From assembly GCA_932521025.1 (NCBI GenBank), contig OW051468.1, positions 3,100,064 to 3,164,063 of the forward strand: 64,000 nt of DNA, in the 5' to 3' direction. This DNA is from Oscheius onirici. Its lineage: Eukaryota; Nematoda; Chromadorea; Rhabditida; Rhabditidae. A program made the translations under genes and the position numbers. This document shows, piece by piece, positions 1 through 9,639 of this stretch. Each line of letters starts with the position of its first letter. Position 1 is the first letter of the stretch. The notes below the pieces were generated by a model. That model made no database searches. It saw only the letters and a program-made list of their open reading frames with translations, and had not been told where the DNA came from.

Positions 1-1662
1 GGCTCCCTGAAAAAAAAAACGAATAAATTTGCAAATTAACGGAAACTTGTATACTATCCTAGACAAACGTACCTGCATAAGAGCAGCCTGAGCCATACTT
101 CCGTCCGGATTCTTGACGACCTTGACCGGCTCAATTTCCTGATTTCCTTTGCCGTAGCCTCTCAAGAAGTCGGGCTCGTCTTCAACCAGCTCGATTTCAA
201 TATCCTCGCCGTCAGATTCTTCTAAAAAAAATGATTGTAAACTTTAAAAGAGAGAACCAACCATCGTAGTTCTTGAGAACTCCCATATCTTCGTCGAAAT
301 CGGGCATGTCCATGTCGGTCATGACACCGGCACCGCGCATCTGATGCAATTCCCATCGTTCCGGCGTCGAGAGACGAACGCGATTCTTCTTGCCTGTACT
401 CGTCGTCGGTGCATCGAGCTCCGATTTTTCTGGATTCATGTAAGGGTCATGATTTCTCGGAGCGACGCCGATGGCGTCCGGTCGTAGTTCGGCCTCTTTC
501 GGATTGAGATCTTCGCCTGTCCATTGGTCGACTTCTTTCATCGACAGCGACGTCTTTCCTCCGTCCATTTTCAGTACCTATAATTAAGGAAATTGTTGTG
601 ATAAAAAGAGCAAAAAACACACCTTCACCATAACCTTGTCGCCTCGTTTCAGGACATCAGCAACGGCTTGGACGCGTTCCTTTTTCAGCTGTGAGATGTG
701 GCAGAGACCTTCGGTTTTGGCTCGGAATCCTTCTAGCTGAATATAAAGATTTTAGCTGCGAATCTTTAAAAAACCTGAATGAAAGCACCGAACGACTGAA
801 TGCTATTGACGGAGCCGCTGTAAATACCGCCAACTTCGGGAAAATCGGGAAGATGACTTCTTCGATGATCGCGATCGCGACTACGATCTCGGCCTCGACG
901 TCGGTCACGACTGTTGGAGCGAGATCTCTTTCTTCTGCCGTCTCGTCTGCGACCGTCACGATCCCCGCTGCGACTTCGTCTTCTTCGCTTGTCCGGACTT
1001 CGGGACCTCGATCTTTTCCTTCTGTTATCCTTGGCCGGATTCACATCTTCATCCGTTTTGCTCTTCTAAAATTTCGCTTTATTTCGAAATCCGATCAAAA
1101 ACCATACATGTTCCTTCCATTTGGGCATGAGCCCTTCCAACTCGTCCAGCAGATTGCTACCAGTCTCTTCCTTTACATTTTCCTTCGTGTTTGGCATTGC
1201 CAGTGCCGGGAGACGGGCTTTGATTTCATCTTTAGCATCCGAAATCAGTGTGATTTTGTGCGAATCGCGGGAAGGACTGCCGGCCGTTTTTCCCTTCTTC
1301 TTAGGCTTTGGCAACATGTGCTGGATAAGACGGAGCAGTGTGGCAATAAGAGAATCATCGAACTGAAGAAGATTATTTTCGAATGAAACATATTTTCATC
1401 TCTCAAAGTAGCTGATTGTGAACCACGAACGTGCAACGAAGTTACATGGTCTTTTGAATACTTTTCAAATAAAAAATAGAATTACCTGGTCTCCGAGATC
1501 ATTTTCCCCCAGGGCCTTCTTGAACTTGTCGAAAGTCTTGTTCTCGGTGGCCAGATGAATTATAAACTCGGCGATTTCCTTGCTTTCTCCTAGACCGTCA
1601 AAGTGGTTATCCAATTCTGAGGAGACTTTTGAGACGAGCGATAAACGCTCCAGATCATCCAT
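1..1662 (-). CDS. mog-5: DEAH-box splicing helicase PRP22/DHX8 (MOG-5), N-terminal part
   Basis: Spliceosomal DEAH helicase that in other eukaryotes releases mRNA from the post-catalytic spliceosome; the worm orthologue MOG-5 is needed for the sperm/oocyte switch. Only the N-terminal half is here; the helicase core lies beyond base 1. Exons read (minus): 1486-1662, 1108-1362, 775-1065, 623-736, 262-577, 73-221 and 1-6, all in phase. Visible: an N-terminal helical region starting [13 protein letters not shown], an RS/RD-rich stretch (about residues 150-190), an S1 RNA-binding domain ([19 protein letters not shown] to [11 protein letters not shown]), then the DHX8-type linker with [12 protein letters not shown] and the acidic [10 protein letters not shown]. 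The start is chosen at 1662 because an acceptor-like site precedes it and the DHX8 N-terminus aligns. The family and order of segments match human DHX8 closely. Confidence 0.95.
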
Positions 1663-2368
1663 CTCTGAAAAAATACGACGTTGTTCGGAGACGGGTAAGA
1701 AGAAAATAATATTTAAAAAAAAAAGAAAAAAAGGTGAAACATTCAGGCGTATTTCGAATTTGAACGGGAAACAATCTGGGTGAGCGGTCTTTACGCGCAA
1801 GTGTGCGGACGGTGGTCCGATATGACAGCGATGTATTCAAAATCTAAACAGCAATGACAGTAGAATAAAGGATTCTCGGTAAAATAAAGTTTCATCCAAA
1901 GTCTGGACAATTTCCGAACTTGAAACTTTATATTTTGGCACAAGAACCAACTGAGATAAGTGCTCAGAATTTAACTGCGACGAATGAGACAAAACGGAAG
2001 AAAAAAAAACAGGTGAAATTTACATGATTATGCGAAATTGGCGGCAAAAATAGTTTATTGCTACGAGACCCTTCAAACTGGGTCGAGGACTTGTATGGAA
2101 TGTAGAATTTTTTTCTACATAAAGTCCTCCACCCTTCAAACTGCCTACATTTCGTAATGATACCCAGCTTCGAAAATGAGCTTTTTCTGAAAAATAAAGC
2201 ATCTCAAAACGAGGTATCTCACTTTTTCCTCGTTATGATTTCAGCGGCTACTAGTCTAGAAGTATAATCGATAAAACATCGATTGAAATGTGAAAAGTGG
2301 ACACAAAACACTGGTTTATAATCAAAATCGAGGAAAAATGTACAAGTCACCGGGCATCAAGGTCATAT
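1663..2368. other. Intergenic region between fntb-1 and mog-5
   Basis: No gene seen in about 700 bp between two minus-strand genes. It should hold the 3' UTR of fntb-1 and the promoter of mog-5. A small fold-back sits at about 2069-2143: a near-palindromic stem with ATGTAGAA / TTCTACAT and GAGGACTT / AAGTCCTC arms, flanked by two copies of CCCTTCAAACTG (2069-2080 and 2132-2143). Confidence 0.5.
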
Positions 2369-4142
2369 TTAGGCCTTTTTAGTCAATTCGAAGAGCTTTT
2401 TCTCGAAGTAGGCATGAGCAGATTTCGGGGCATCGCTGACGACGTTGAAAAGAGCACAGATGTTGTTCTTGATTTGCATTCTCACGGGGGAAAAAGATAA
2501 CATACCACTTTGTTGGCGGTTCCTCCCACCACATTGAGACTCCGTCCCTGTGCCAACGACAGCCCGCTCAGCACATAGCAGCTGTGGTACAAATCGGGCT
2601 TCTTGTCCGGCTTGTCACAGAGTCCGCCACGACGGTCCTGACAGGCCACGAGAATGAACTCTTGGAGCATTGTGGCATTGAAGAGGTTGCTATTGGTCTG
2701 AACGCCAGATCCTTCCTAATTTTGGGAGCTTTGAAATGTTAAATAGAATAAAACAGACGTTTTTAGACAATTCCTCGGTGGCGATTACGAGAGCACCAGT
2801 TTGCCAGAAGCTGTAGCAGCCGTCCACGAGCTTGTTGACGCGGCCCTGAAGAGTAGGATTGACGTAAGATATAAGAAGGTGGTTATTTTATTGTCCATGA
2901 AAGAGGAAGAGTTGCCGTTTGATAAAATGGGAGGGTTCGGTCCCTATCTTGAAAGCACGTGATTATTCAGAAAATAATGAGGATAGCCAGGCCGGGAGTG
3001 AACAAGATTAAACTAAGATTCGAGCATTTCCAGTATGCTGAAGGTCAAATGATATGCTAATTATTACGTTGAATCCTCCTTCAAAACGCATCTGTCGATG
3101 AGCAATCCACTTGGTCAGCCGGTTCGTATCGATCATGTTGAACCTAAAAAACAGGGCTTTTTCAATTTCAGGCCGATATAATCTTACTTTCCAAGAAGAG
3201 ACATAGCTGCCACGCCACAATAGGTATATCCTCCGTGAGCTTCGACTGACGGCTCGCCTCCAAATCCTCCCTCGTAGGTCTGACACTGCAGGATCCATTC
3301 CGGGGTCTGATCGACGAGTTCCGGAGTTAGGAGACCGGTGACGGAGGCGACAGCCACCGCCGTATAGGCTCCTCGAATATCTGCTTCACCGCCAACTTGA
3401 ACGGTAAAACTTCCGTCTTTCTGCTTCATTCGCTTCAGGAAGGAGGCCAGTTGACGTCTAGAGAGTTTTTTTTTTAAACTTCATGAAAAACAACTTACAG
3501 ATCAACAGATTCGAGGCCTTCTACAGTTTTCAGAGAGACGAGACACATGATTGCGGCATACGTTGTGGCGAGATGAGCAAATTGACCGGGGCCTCCTGGA
3601 AAGGAAAAATAAGATAGGAAAAGGAAGCAAAAAGACAAAAAATGAAACATAGCACATACCTCCGTAGCCGCCATGGTTGTCCTCGCACGTTTTGAGAAAC
3701 TTTGTGACGGCAGTTTTCGTCTCTGCCGGGATGGACACGCCGAGAATATTGAGCGCGTGAACGGTCCAATAACACATCCAAGGACGACTAGCATCCAAAC
3801 CCTGAACCAAAACGTACGATAAACGTAGAAAGTTTGGCGGTCTCTTGAAGGTCAAAAATAGAGAAAATACGTACAGAATAGCTGGTGCCGACAGACTTGA
3901 GCGAATTGAGCAGTTTCTCAGTATGGGCGTGACGAAGGAGTTCCAAGCTGCCCGTCTTCTGAACTCGTTCGAATTCGACTTGGACGAGATCTTCTACGTA
4001 TTTCTGAAGCAGTTTAGCTAGAGGTTAGGCTTGGATAAAAGCCAACCTGCTCTGTACTGGACGCTGTCAGAAATCCGTCATCGTTGAAGCCAAACTTCGA
4101 GTTGAACGACTCGAAAGCGTGAACTGGATTTTCTACTTCCAT
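2369..4142 (-). CDS. fntb-1: Protein farnesyltransferase subunit beta
   Basis: Catalytic beta subunit of protein farnesyltransferase, which attaches farnesyl to the CaaX cysteine of Ras-like and lamin proteins together with an alpha subunit. Nine exons on the minus strand: 4047-4142, 3875-4003, 3660-3801, 3499-3595, 3188-3457, 3068-3143, 2759-2845, 2506-2715, 2369-2467; total 401 residues, in the family range. The (alpha/alpha)6-barrel repeats are visible as GGYGG, YEGGFGGEPSVEAHGGYTYC, MRFEGGFNGRVNKLVDGCY and DRRGGLCDKPDKKPDLYHSCY. The zinc ligands of the family (Asp and Cys of D-x-C in the NKLVDGCYSFW segment and His of DLYHSCY) are present. The start follows a TTTGCTTCAG acceptor, so trans-splicing is likely. 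The last intron is only 38 bp; its donor and acceptor were chosen because the tail NNICALFNVVSDAPKSAHAY aligns with the family C-terminus. Confidence 0.95.
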
Positions 4143-4375
4143 TCTGAAGCAAACGTGCACGTTTTTGACCAAAATAGAATAAGAAATGTAGAAGAAAAAC
4201 AAATAAATAATTCGAACAGGCAATGTGTGCACAAGTGCGTGAATCAGAAAGTGGTCGTAATCACTGACTGAAAATTGTTTTCGAAAACTGCTTGTTAGAA
4301 CGGGAAGAGGGGAATCCTTTTGAAAGAGATTATAAAGAAGAGATGGGAAGTTGTTAACAATTAGGTGTCGTCAGG

Positions 4376-5218
4376 ATGTGGCTGCCTCTATTTCTTCTCT
4401 CGACGTTTTTACCAATTATTTGCCTCGCAGCCGTTCCACCAAACAGGAAGAAGAATAAGAAGGACAAAGATGGGACGGAAACGAAGGAAGTAAAGGATCC
4501 CATAGCGTACAAGAAGGACTCTACCGCGCCGCAGAATCCCCGTCCCGAGAAGGATTTTGTTATTGCTCACGACTCGCCCTACATCCCGGAAGAAGACGAC
4601 CCGCTTCCGCCGCCCGAGGTCGAAAGAGCCCTGTACATCTACTCGTCGCACAAAAAGAATGCCACAGGAGCTGCTCAAGTGCCCTTCGAGAATGCCCAGG
4701 CCAAATTGGAAGCTGCCGATTTGGAGAGATTCTACAGAAAGTACAAGGAGCGCGAAGCCGATGTGCAGAGGCAAATTCGAGAGCTAGAGGTAGGGAATAG
4801 AAGCTGTTCGGAAACGATCAATTTTATCAAAACAAAAGCCCATGAATATAAAGGAGAAAATACTTTTCAGTTTGGCTGGGCCGATAATGAAGATCTCGGA
4901 ATATTCCCAGTCGCTCTGGACACGTGTGTGGACGAGTTCTACGACTTGGAAGACGATGAAACGGATGCCGAAGCCGGTGAGGTCTCGGACGACGAATACA
5001 GGGACGAGAAGGGCAACGTTTACAACCTGAACAACATCTACGACGAGGATCTTCAGTCTCTTCCAGAGCCGTTTCGTAGAATCGAGCGTGCTCCCAGTGC
5101 GGATCGTCTCACCAGCTTTGAGGAGACCGAAGGCACTGTCGAGGACAACGAGGGCTGCAATCACGGTGTCGTCTTGCCACCTGCTGATCGCTTCATCGCC
5201 CTGCTTGATCGAGCCTAG
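4376..5218 (+). CDS. Acidic secreted or lumenal protein of unknown function
   Basis: I do not recognise this family. Two exons, 4376-4789 and 4871-5218, give 253 residues. The 81-bp intron starts GTAGGG, ends TTTTCAG and is a multiple of three, so retaining it would keep the frame open; splicing is preferred because the retained segment is AT-rich and noncoding in style. Visible: an N-terminal signal peptide (hydrophobic residues 1-18 ending near CLAA), a lysine-rich stretch (NRKKNKKDKDG), a predicted helical Glu/Arg-rich middle (LEAADLERFYRKYKEREADV) and an acidic C-terminal half with YDLEDDETDAEAGEVSDDEY. No membrane segment besides the signal. It is convergent with the CCCH gene. In-frame coding-like sequence continues 47 codons past the TAG (to 5362); see findings. 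Could be a nematode-restricted protein; function unknown. Confidence 0.8.
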   Translation: MWLPLFLLSTFLPIICLAAVPPNRKKNKKDKDGTETKEVKDPIAYKKDSTAPQNPRPEKDFVIAHDSPYIPEEDDPLPPPEVERALYIYSSHKKNATGAAQVPFENAQAKLEAADLERFYRKYKEREADVQRQIRELEVGNRSCSETINFIKTKAHEYKGENTFQFGWADNEDLGIFPVALDTCVDEFYDLEDDETDAEAGEVSDDEYRDEKGNVYNLNNIYDEDLQSLPEPFRRIERAPSADRLTSFEETEGTVEDNEGCNHGVVLPPADRFIALLDRA

Positions 5219-5690
5219 CTTCCCGTTGATGCCTTTGTCGTCGCGATCGTCGAGCCGCCGCTCTTCTTCACCACGATGGACCCAAGTCGTGGAGGAGAGA
5301 TATCGATCAGTCAATGTGAATGTGCCAACGTGTTCTGTGATGGTTGTCACAAAGACGACTAATGATAGGTAAAAAGACCGGATAAAAGTTCTGGCGCAAG
5401 TCTTTTCAAATGCAGTAGTGAAGACAATCGCACCCCATATAAATGTAGGCATAGAGATAAAGAACCACTGATATCGGAAGTATCAAAAAGTAGCATACTA
5501 ACATACCTAATCGAAAAGAAGGGTCGAAACAAGTTTGAGCGCAGGTTTATTTGCCTCAGAGTGTTATCAGACAAATTAACAATGTGTTATCAGACAATTT
5601 AGCAAAATACAGGCGCAATATATACAATCGTTAGAATGCGAGCAGTTGAACTGCATAAAACGTCAGGTACAAGTATACAGCAGTGTAAGA
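5219..5690. other. Convergent intergenic region
   Basis: No separate gene seen. The first 144 bases form an open in-frame extension of the upstream secreted-protein gene after its TAG codon, ending at TAA 5360-5362. The remainder is AT-rich 3'-UTR-like sequence of the two convergent genes. Confidence 0.4.
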
Positions 5691-6313
5691 TCAGTTCCAC
5701 CTTGGGTCGAAGGTGTTTTCGAGACGGCTGCTGTTGAAGCGGCGTTGAAGAGCTGGAGAGGATGGAAGACTGAAAAAGTATATCATAACTAATTGGAGGA
5801 CAATTTAACCTGGCGTTCAAATCAAAGTGCCCTGGCTTGATAAAGGGAGAAACGGGGAGATCGTGTGGATCTTCGAACAGGGACACGTTCGCACGGCGGT
5901 TGGCTGCAATCATTTTCCAAGCATCTTCGCGATTTCGGAGAAGGGTGGTATTCGTGATGCGATGGATGAACTGACAGCGACCACCATATTTGCACCAGCC
6001 GGTCGCGCTGAATTTGTCGCAGAGGACCGTTTTGTATTTTGGATGGCTGCGGCCACGCGGCTGAAAATCATACTGTAAATAAAAAAAAGTTTACCTGCGC
6101 AGGAAGACGTAGTTCATCCATTCCGTGAGCAAATCGGCACTCATCGCCATAAGGGCACGTCTCAGTGCGGCGGAAGGATTCGCAGAGAGCAGTCTTGTAG
6201 GCATCGTTCTTCCTCTTTCTCCTCTGTAGCAGATCTCGTTCATCATCTGTCAAAGCACACGGGTCAGGTGCAAAAACGTCTTCTGTGATGGTGTGGCCGG
6301 GGAAAGATGACAT
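5691..6313 (-). CDS. TTP-type tandem CCCH zinc-finger RNA-binding protein
   Basis: Likely binds AU-rich 3' UTR elements, as tristetraprolin and its worm relatives (POS-1, MEX-5, OMA-1 type) do, to control mRNA stability or translation. Three exons: 6095-6313, 5810-6060, 5691-5769; 182 residues. Two fingers of exact spacing C-x8-C-x5-C-x3-H are visible: YKTALC...[15 protein letters not shown] and YKTVLC...[15 protein letters not shown], each preceded by the family lead-in YKT. The linker between fingers is spliced across a very short 34-bp intron (6061-6094); reading through it gives a stop. The C-terminal tail is short and ends ENTFDPRWN. Which worm CCCH paralogue this corresponds to cannot be told from the fingers alone. 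Confidence 0.92.
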
Positions 6314-6795
6314 TTTCGGTAGGAACTGAAATGTAAACGTGAACTGGACTTTCAGGGAAGAGCTAGTATCTGTAAGTTACAGAAAAAGCATTTTCGGCAT
6401 GATCTTGGTAGAAATACTGCCCTGAACGGAAAATAACAATACGTAAAATCGCGAAGGAGTGGGGAAAATCCCCTCACTTTCACGCTGGAAAATTTGCAGA
6501 AATTTCCCGCTCAAATCCAAAGCGGATTACTGTATTTGGAGTGTCCTGGTGCGATTTCCCTGAATACCAATCTTCGATTTTAGGTATGAAGAGAAGGCCT
6601 GAGGTTCGCTGGCCTTTTTTTTTCTTACTTTTGTGTTTTGTATAAAAAAGACGGCGGAAAAGCAGATATTTTTGTGGCCTACCCGCGAGTATGTTTCCGA
6701 CAAAACGCTTCCTCTGTTTGCCCTTGTTTCTCTTCATTAGTTTTCCGTGCTTTATCTCTACTAACATGACAAAATATTAAATTGCAGACGTCAAA
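6314..6795. promoter_or_regulatory. Divergent promoter region (CCCH gene / rpl-43)
   Basis: About 480 bp between two divergent genes with no convincing coding sequence; it must hold both promoters. A polypyrimidine tract with acceptor lies just before the rpl-43 ATG (ATTGCAG at 6781-6787), consistent with spliced-leader addition. No specific factor site is claimed. Confidence 0.5.
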
Positions 6796-7112
6796 ATGGC
6801 CAAGCGCACAAAGAAGGTCGGCATCGTTGGAAAATTCGGTACCCGGTACGGAGCTTCTCTTCGTAAGATGGTGAAGAAAATGGAAATTACTCAGCATTCC
6901 CGCTATACGTGCACATTCTGCGGAAAGGAATCCATGAAGCGCAAGGCTGTCGGTATCTGGAACTGCTCCAAATGCCACAAGGTATTTAAATTTTTTCCTG
7001 ATCCATGGGTTTTCGATTTTAGATCGTTGCTGGAGGAGCTTACGTCTACGGAACTGTCACTGCTTCTACCGTCAGATCTACTGTCCGTCGTCTTCGGGAC
7101 CTCAAAGAGTAA
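6796..7112 (+). CDS. rpl-43: 60S ribosomal protein eL43 (L37a)
   Basis: Small zinc-binding protein of the large ribosomal subunit. Two exons, 6796-6981 and 7023-7112, joined over a 41-bp intron, give 91 residues, the usual family length. The N-terminus [19 protein letters not shown], the C4 zinc motif (CTFCGKES...WNCSKCHK, two CxxC pairs) and the end [10 protein letters not shown] match the family nearly throughout. High-bias codons fit a ribosomal protein. Confidence 0.98.
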
Positions 7113-7329
7113 TTTTCGAACACGTATGTTATTGTTAAATTTACAGTAAATAGTATTTACCTTGCATGTTTATCGACAAATTTGTTTTCGAGCCCTCTTA
7201 GGAGTTTTAAATAGAACCGCTCAGGACCTTTTTTTAATCAGGTTGTGGTCTTGAAGTTGCTCAGTTCTGCAAAATTCAACATTCTTTCGCTTAATGACGA
7301 AGATGGCTGTGCTTAATTAATTTATTACA

Positions 7330-7960
7330 CGTATCAAGCGATTCTCGCTAGGGTGGCTCTTCTAGCTTCTTCCCAATTGTTCTGGTCCCACAACCAGAAT
7401 GGCTTATTACCGACTCTTAGACCGTCTTCCCATCTCGTGAGTTGTCGTCTGGGGCGTCGGTTTCCTTTGAGCGGCGTCCATTCTGTGCTTGTACGAGCCC
7501 AGTCATTGTGAGGTTTCTTCACAAGCTTGTGAGTTCAGTTTAACTTTTTCCATTCCGCTGTTTGGACTAAGTCTTTGAGACCAGTGACTTCTCTTAGCCT
7601 GCGGTTTGTCCATCTGTCCAATTGGGATAATCCAAGTATTCGTCTCTCCAGACGTCGTTGACAGGACTTGCAGGATTTTCTCATCTCCATTCTTCATCGC
7701 CCACGCTTCACAACCATACAAAGTGACTGGAGAAATGTTGCTTTCAAAATGTTTGAGTTTTTGTTCCATTCTTAGAAGTCGACTGCATAAGAGATCCTTC
7801 ACCTTGTTGAATGCTGCATGACCTAGAGCGCATCGTCTCTTGATATCCAAAGTGTCCTCAGCAGGACTCGAGTTTCGGGAACCAAAATAGATGAATGACT
7901 CCACAAATTCAGATGAATTGTTTCCAATTTGGACGGGTCGTCCCCTGAGTGCTTGCCATC
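7330..7960 (-). mobile_element. RTE-like non-LTR retrotransposon 3' remnant
   Basis: Broken C-terminal tail of a LINE reverse transcriptase. The two minus-strand frames show the conserved tail blocks: RRCALGHAAFNKVKDLL, SPVTLYGCEAWAM and, after a frame change, EWTPLKGNRRPRRQLTRW with WEDGLRVGN. These are typical of the RT-proximal C-terminal region of RTE/Jockey-type elements. No RT active site or endonuclease is left, so it is a 5'-truncated, dead copy. Its tail sequence differs from that of the larger LINE at 17.5-20.5 kb, so it is another family. Confidence 0.8.
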
Positions 7961-8009
7961 ACTGAATTATCGGCTGAGCTTAGTATGATTAGAAAACACT
8001 TTCAGTAAG

Positions 8010-9110
8010 CAGAGATCCGGGAGAAAGTGGACGTGGAGTTCGCCGAATGGAATCACAAGAAAAGAGTACGGCCTGTTTCTACTCCAACCACCGTCTTATT
8101 CTCGACCTTGATTCCACGACGTCGATATAAGGCAGTACAGACGAAGGCGAACTGCCCACTTTGTCGTCAAGCCGTCCAGAAGAAGAAATGGAAGATCCCG
8201 ATTCAGCTCTTCAGACCAGAGAATTCGTGAAGACTTTACCGAAGCCCACGCTGTAGCTACTGACAATGAGAGGATCCCTCGAGCAGATAGGCTCTCAGCC
8301 ACCACGAGAGACCTTTTCGCTCTAGGTCACGATTCCATTCTGACGATGCAGCTTCGATTGGCGGAATCGGCGATGGTGCCACTTCTGGCTAGTCTCTACA
8401 CTAGGATGCTCCAACAGTAATGTTGTCTTAGGGTTTTACGCCCGAAAATGAGGTACCACGGCGCTGAACGCCGGAAGAGTTGAGCCAGGAATACCAATTC
8501 CCAAGGAGAAAACGAGTTTCGTTCGATGAGCTGCGCTCGGAAACTCGAAAAATCGACAAGGTTTGGCTAAGAGCTTTATTAGCCTCAATTGACAATAAAA
8601 ATCACGGAAAACCAGGAAAGAACAAAACCAATGATAATAAGATATCAATCTTATGAATCTGCACTTGAAAGGGACGGGATCACGGGGAGAGAGAGAAGGA
8701 AAAGATGGCGTGCGCCAGAAAATAGAGGGGAGTACCGTAACCGATATTGGAGACAGGAATAGAGGGGAATTGAAAGGGGCAAAACAGGAATGTGAAAAGA
8801 ATATCGATGTTGTCTTCTGTTCGTTACACAACAGTGTCATTCCTCATTCTTTACACTACCCTCATCCCGAAGAAAGGAGATCACACAGACTTGTCCAACT
8901 TCCGCCCACTCTCCGTGTTGCCAGCCCCATACAAGCTCTTCACGCGTGTCATATTGACCAGGATGCATCGAAAATTTAACAAGCCGACTTCCGTCGTTCA
9001 TTCTCGACTGTGAAACACCTTCACACTATCAAGCAGTTCATCGACAAGGCTTACGGTTATTGCAGTCATCTCTACCTAACATTTGTCGATTTCCGGAAAT
9101 TTCTGATATT
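8010..9110 (+). mobile_element. Decayed RTE-like LINE remnant, interrupted by an insertion
   Basis: Plus-strand pieces of the same LINE family as the element at 17538-20541. Recognisable pieces: RIPRADRLSATTRDLF and LTMQLRLAESAMVPLLASLY around 8265-8420, then TTLIPKKGDHTDLSNFRPLS to LTFVDFRKF at about 8865-9100. The region between the conserved Arg-rich segment and GHDSI is deleted, and about 380 bp of unrelated DNA sits at 8430-8807 inside it. No intact frame remains. Confidence 0.75.
8430..8807. mobile_element. Short insertion nested in the LINE remnant
   Basis: Unrelated 378-bp segment lying between the halves of the LINE remnant and flanked by the direct repeat TGTTGTCTT (8421-8429 and 8808-8816), which looks like a 9-bp target-site duplication. 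It contains no convincing protein. Its class is unknown; no clear terminal inverted repeat was seen. Confidence 0.5.
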
Positions 9111-9216
9111 TTATTCGTAAAAGACAACATCCTCTCAGCGCAGAAAGTTTATAGAGATCGATAAAAGCCCATACAATTACCGAGTTTAAAGTATTCACAA
9201 CGGATTGAAAGGTAAA

Positions 9217-9639
9217 TTAAGTGGAACAAACGGCAGAAGAAGCAGCCAGCTGTTCATTGGCATCCATGAGCTCTTGACAGTCTTCGAGAGCGGCGTCAGA
9301 GAGAGCCATCTTCAAATCAGCTACAGCGGTTGTGGCACGACGAGCTGTGTCGCCAATCATCGAACGCGATTCCTGTAAGATTTTAAGTTCATAGGTAAAG
9401 TTGTGGAGAACAAGCCTGGAGAACGTCTTCTTCCTTCTTGGCACGATACTCTTCTTCGTCATTCTGCGCCTCAGCTTTCATCTTCTCCACCTTCACTTGT
9501 AGCTTTTCCGTCTCCTTGATGTAGCAGGCGTGTTCCTGAAATACAAAAATTTGAGGAAGCTGGATTGAATTACCTTCAAGCAACGCTTCAGAACGCCAGT
9601 CTTGATTTTAATATTCTTCAATACGGCGGCATCGACCAT
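9217..9639 (-). CDS. Tubulin-specific chaperone A (TBCA)
   Basis: Cofactor that captures beta-tubulin in the tubulin folding pathway. Three exons: 9574-9639, 9416-9535, 9217-9372, giving 113 residues, the family length. IKIKTGVLKRCLK at the N-terminus, the helical EKMKAEAQNDEEEYRAKKEEDVLQ and ESRSMIGDTARRATTAVADL align with the three-helix bundle of TBCA. The second intron has a GC donor (CCAG|GCTTGT at 9415/9414): any GT donor nearby either breaks the frame or loses the conserved VLQ-ESR junction. Confidence 0.93.

Noticed and set aside
691-1386. Long plus-strand frame (231 codons)
   Set aside because: Antisense shadow of mog-5 exons; its reverse strand gives the recognisable RS-rich and S1 domains.
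4784-5452. Minus-strand frame of 222 codons opposite the secreted-protein gene
   Set aside because: Overlaps the signal-peptide gene on the other strand, has no start context or recognised domain.
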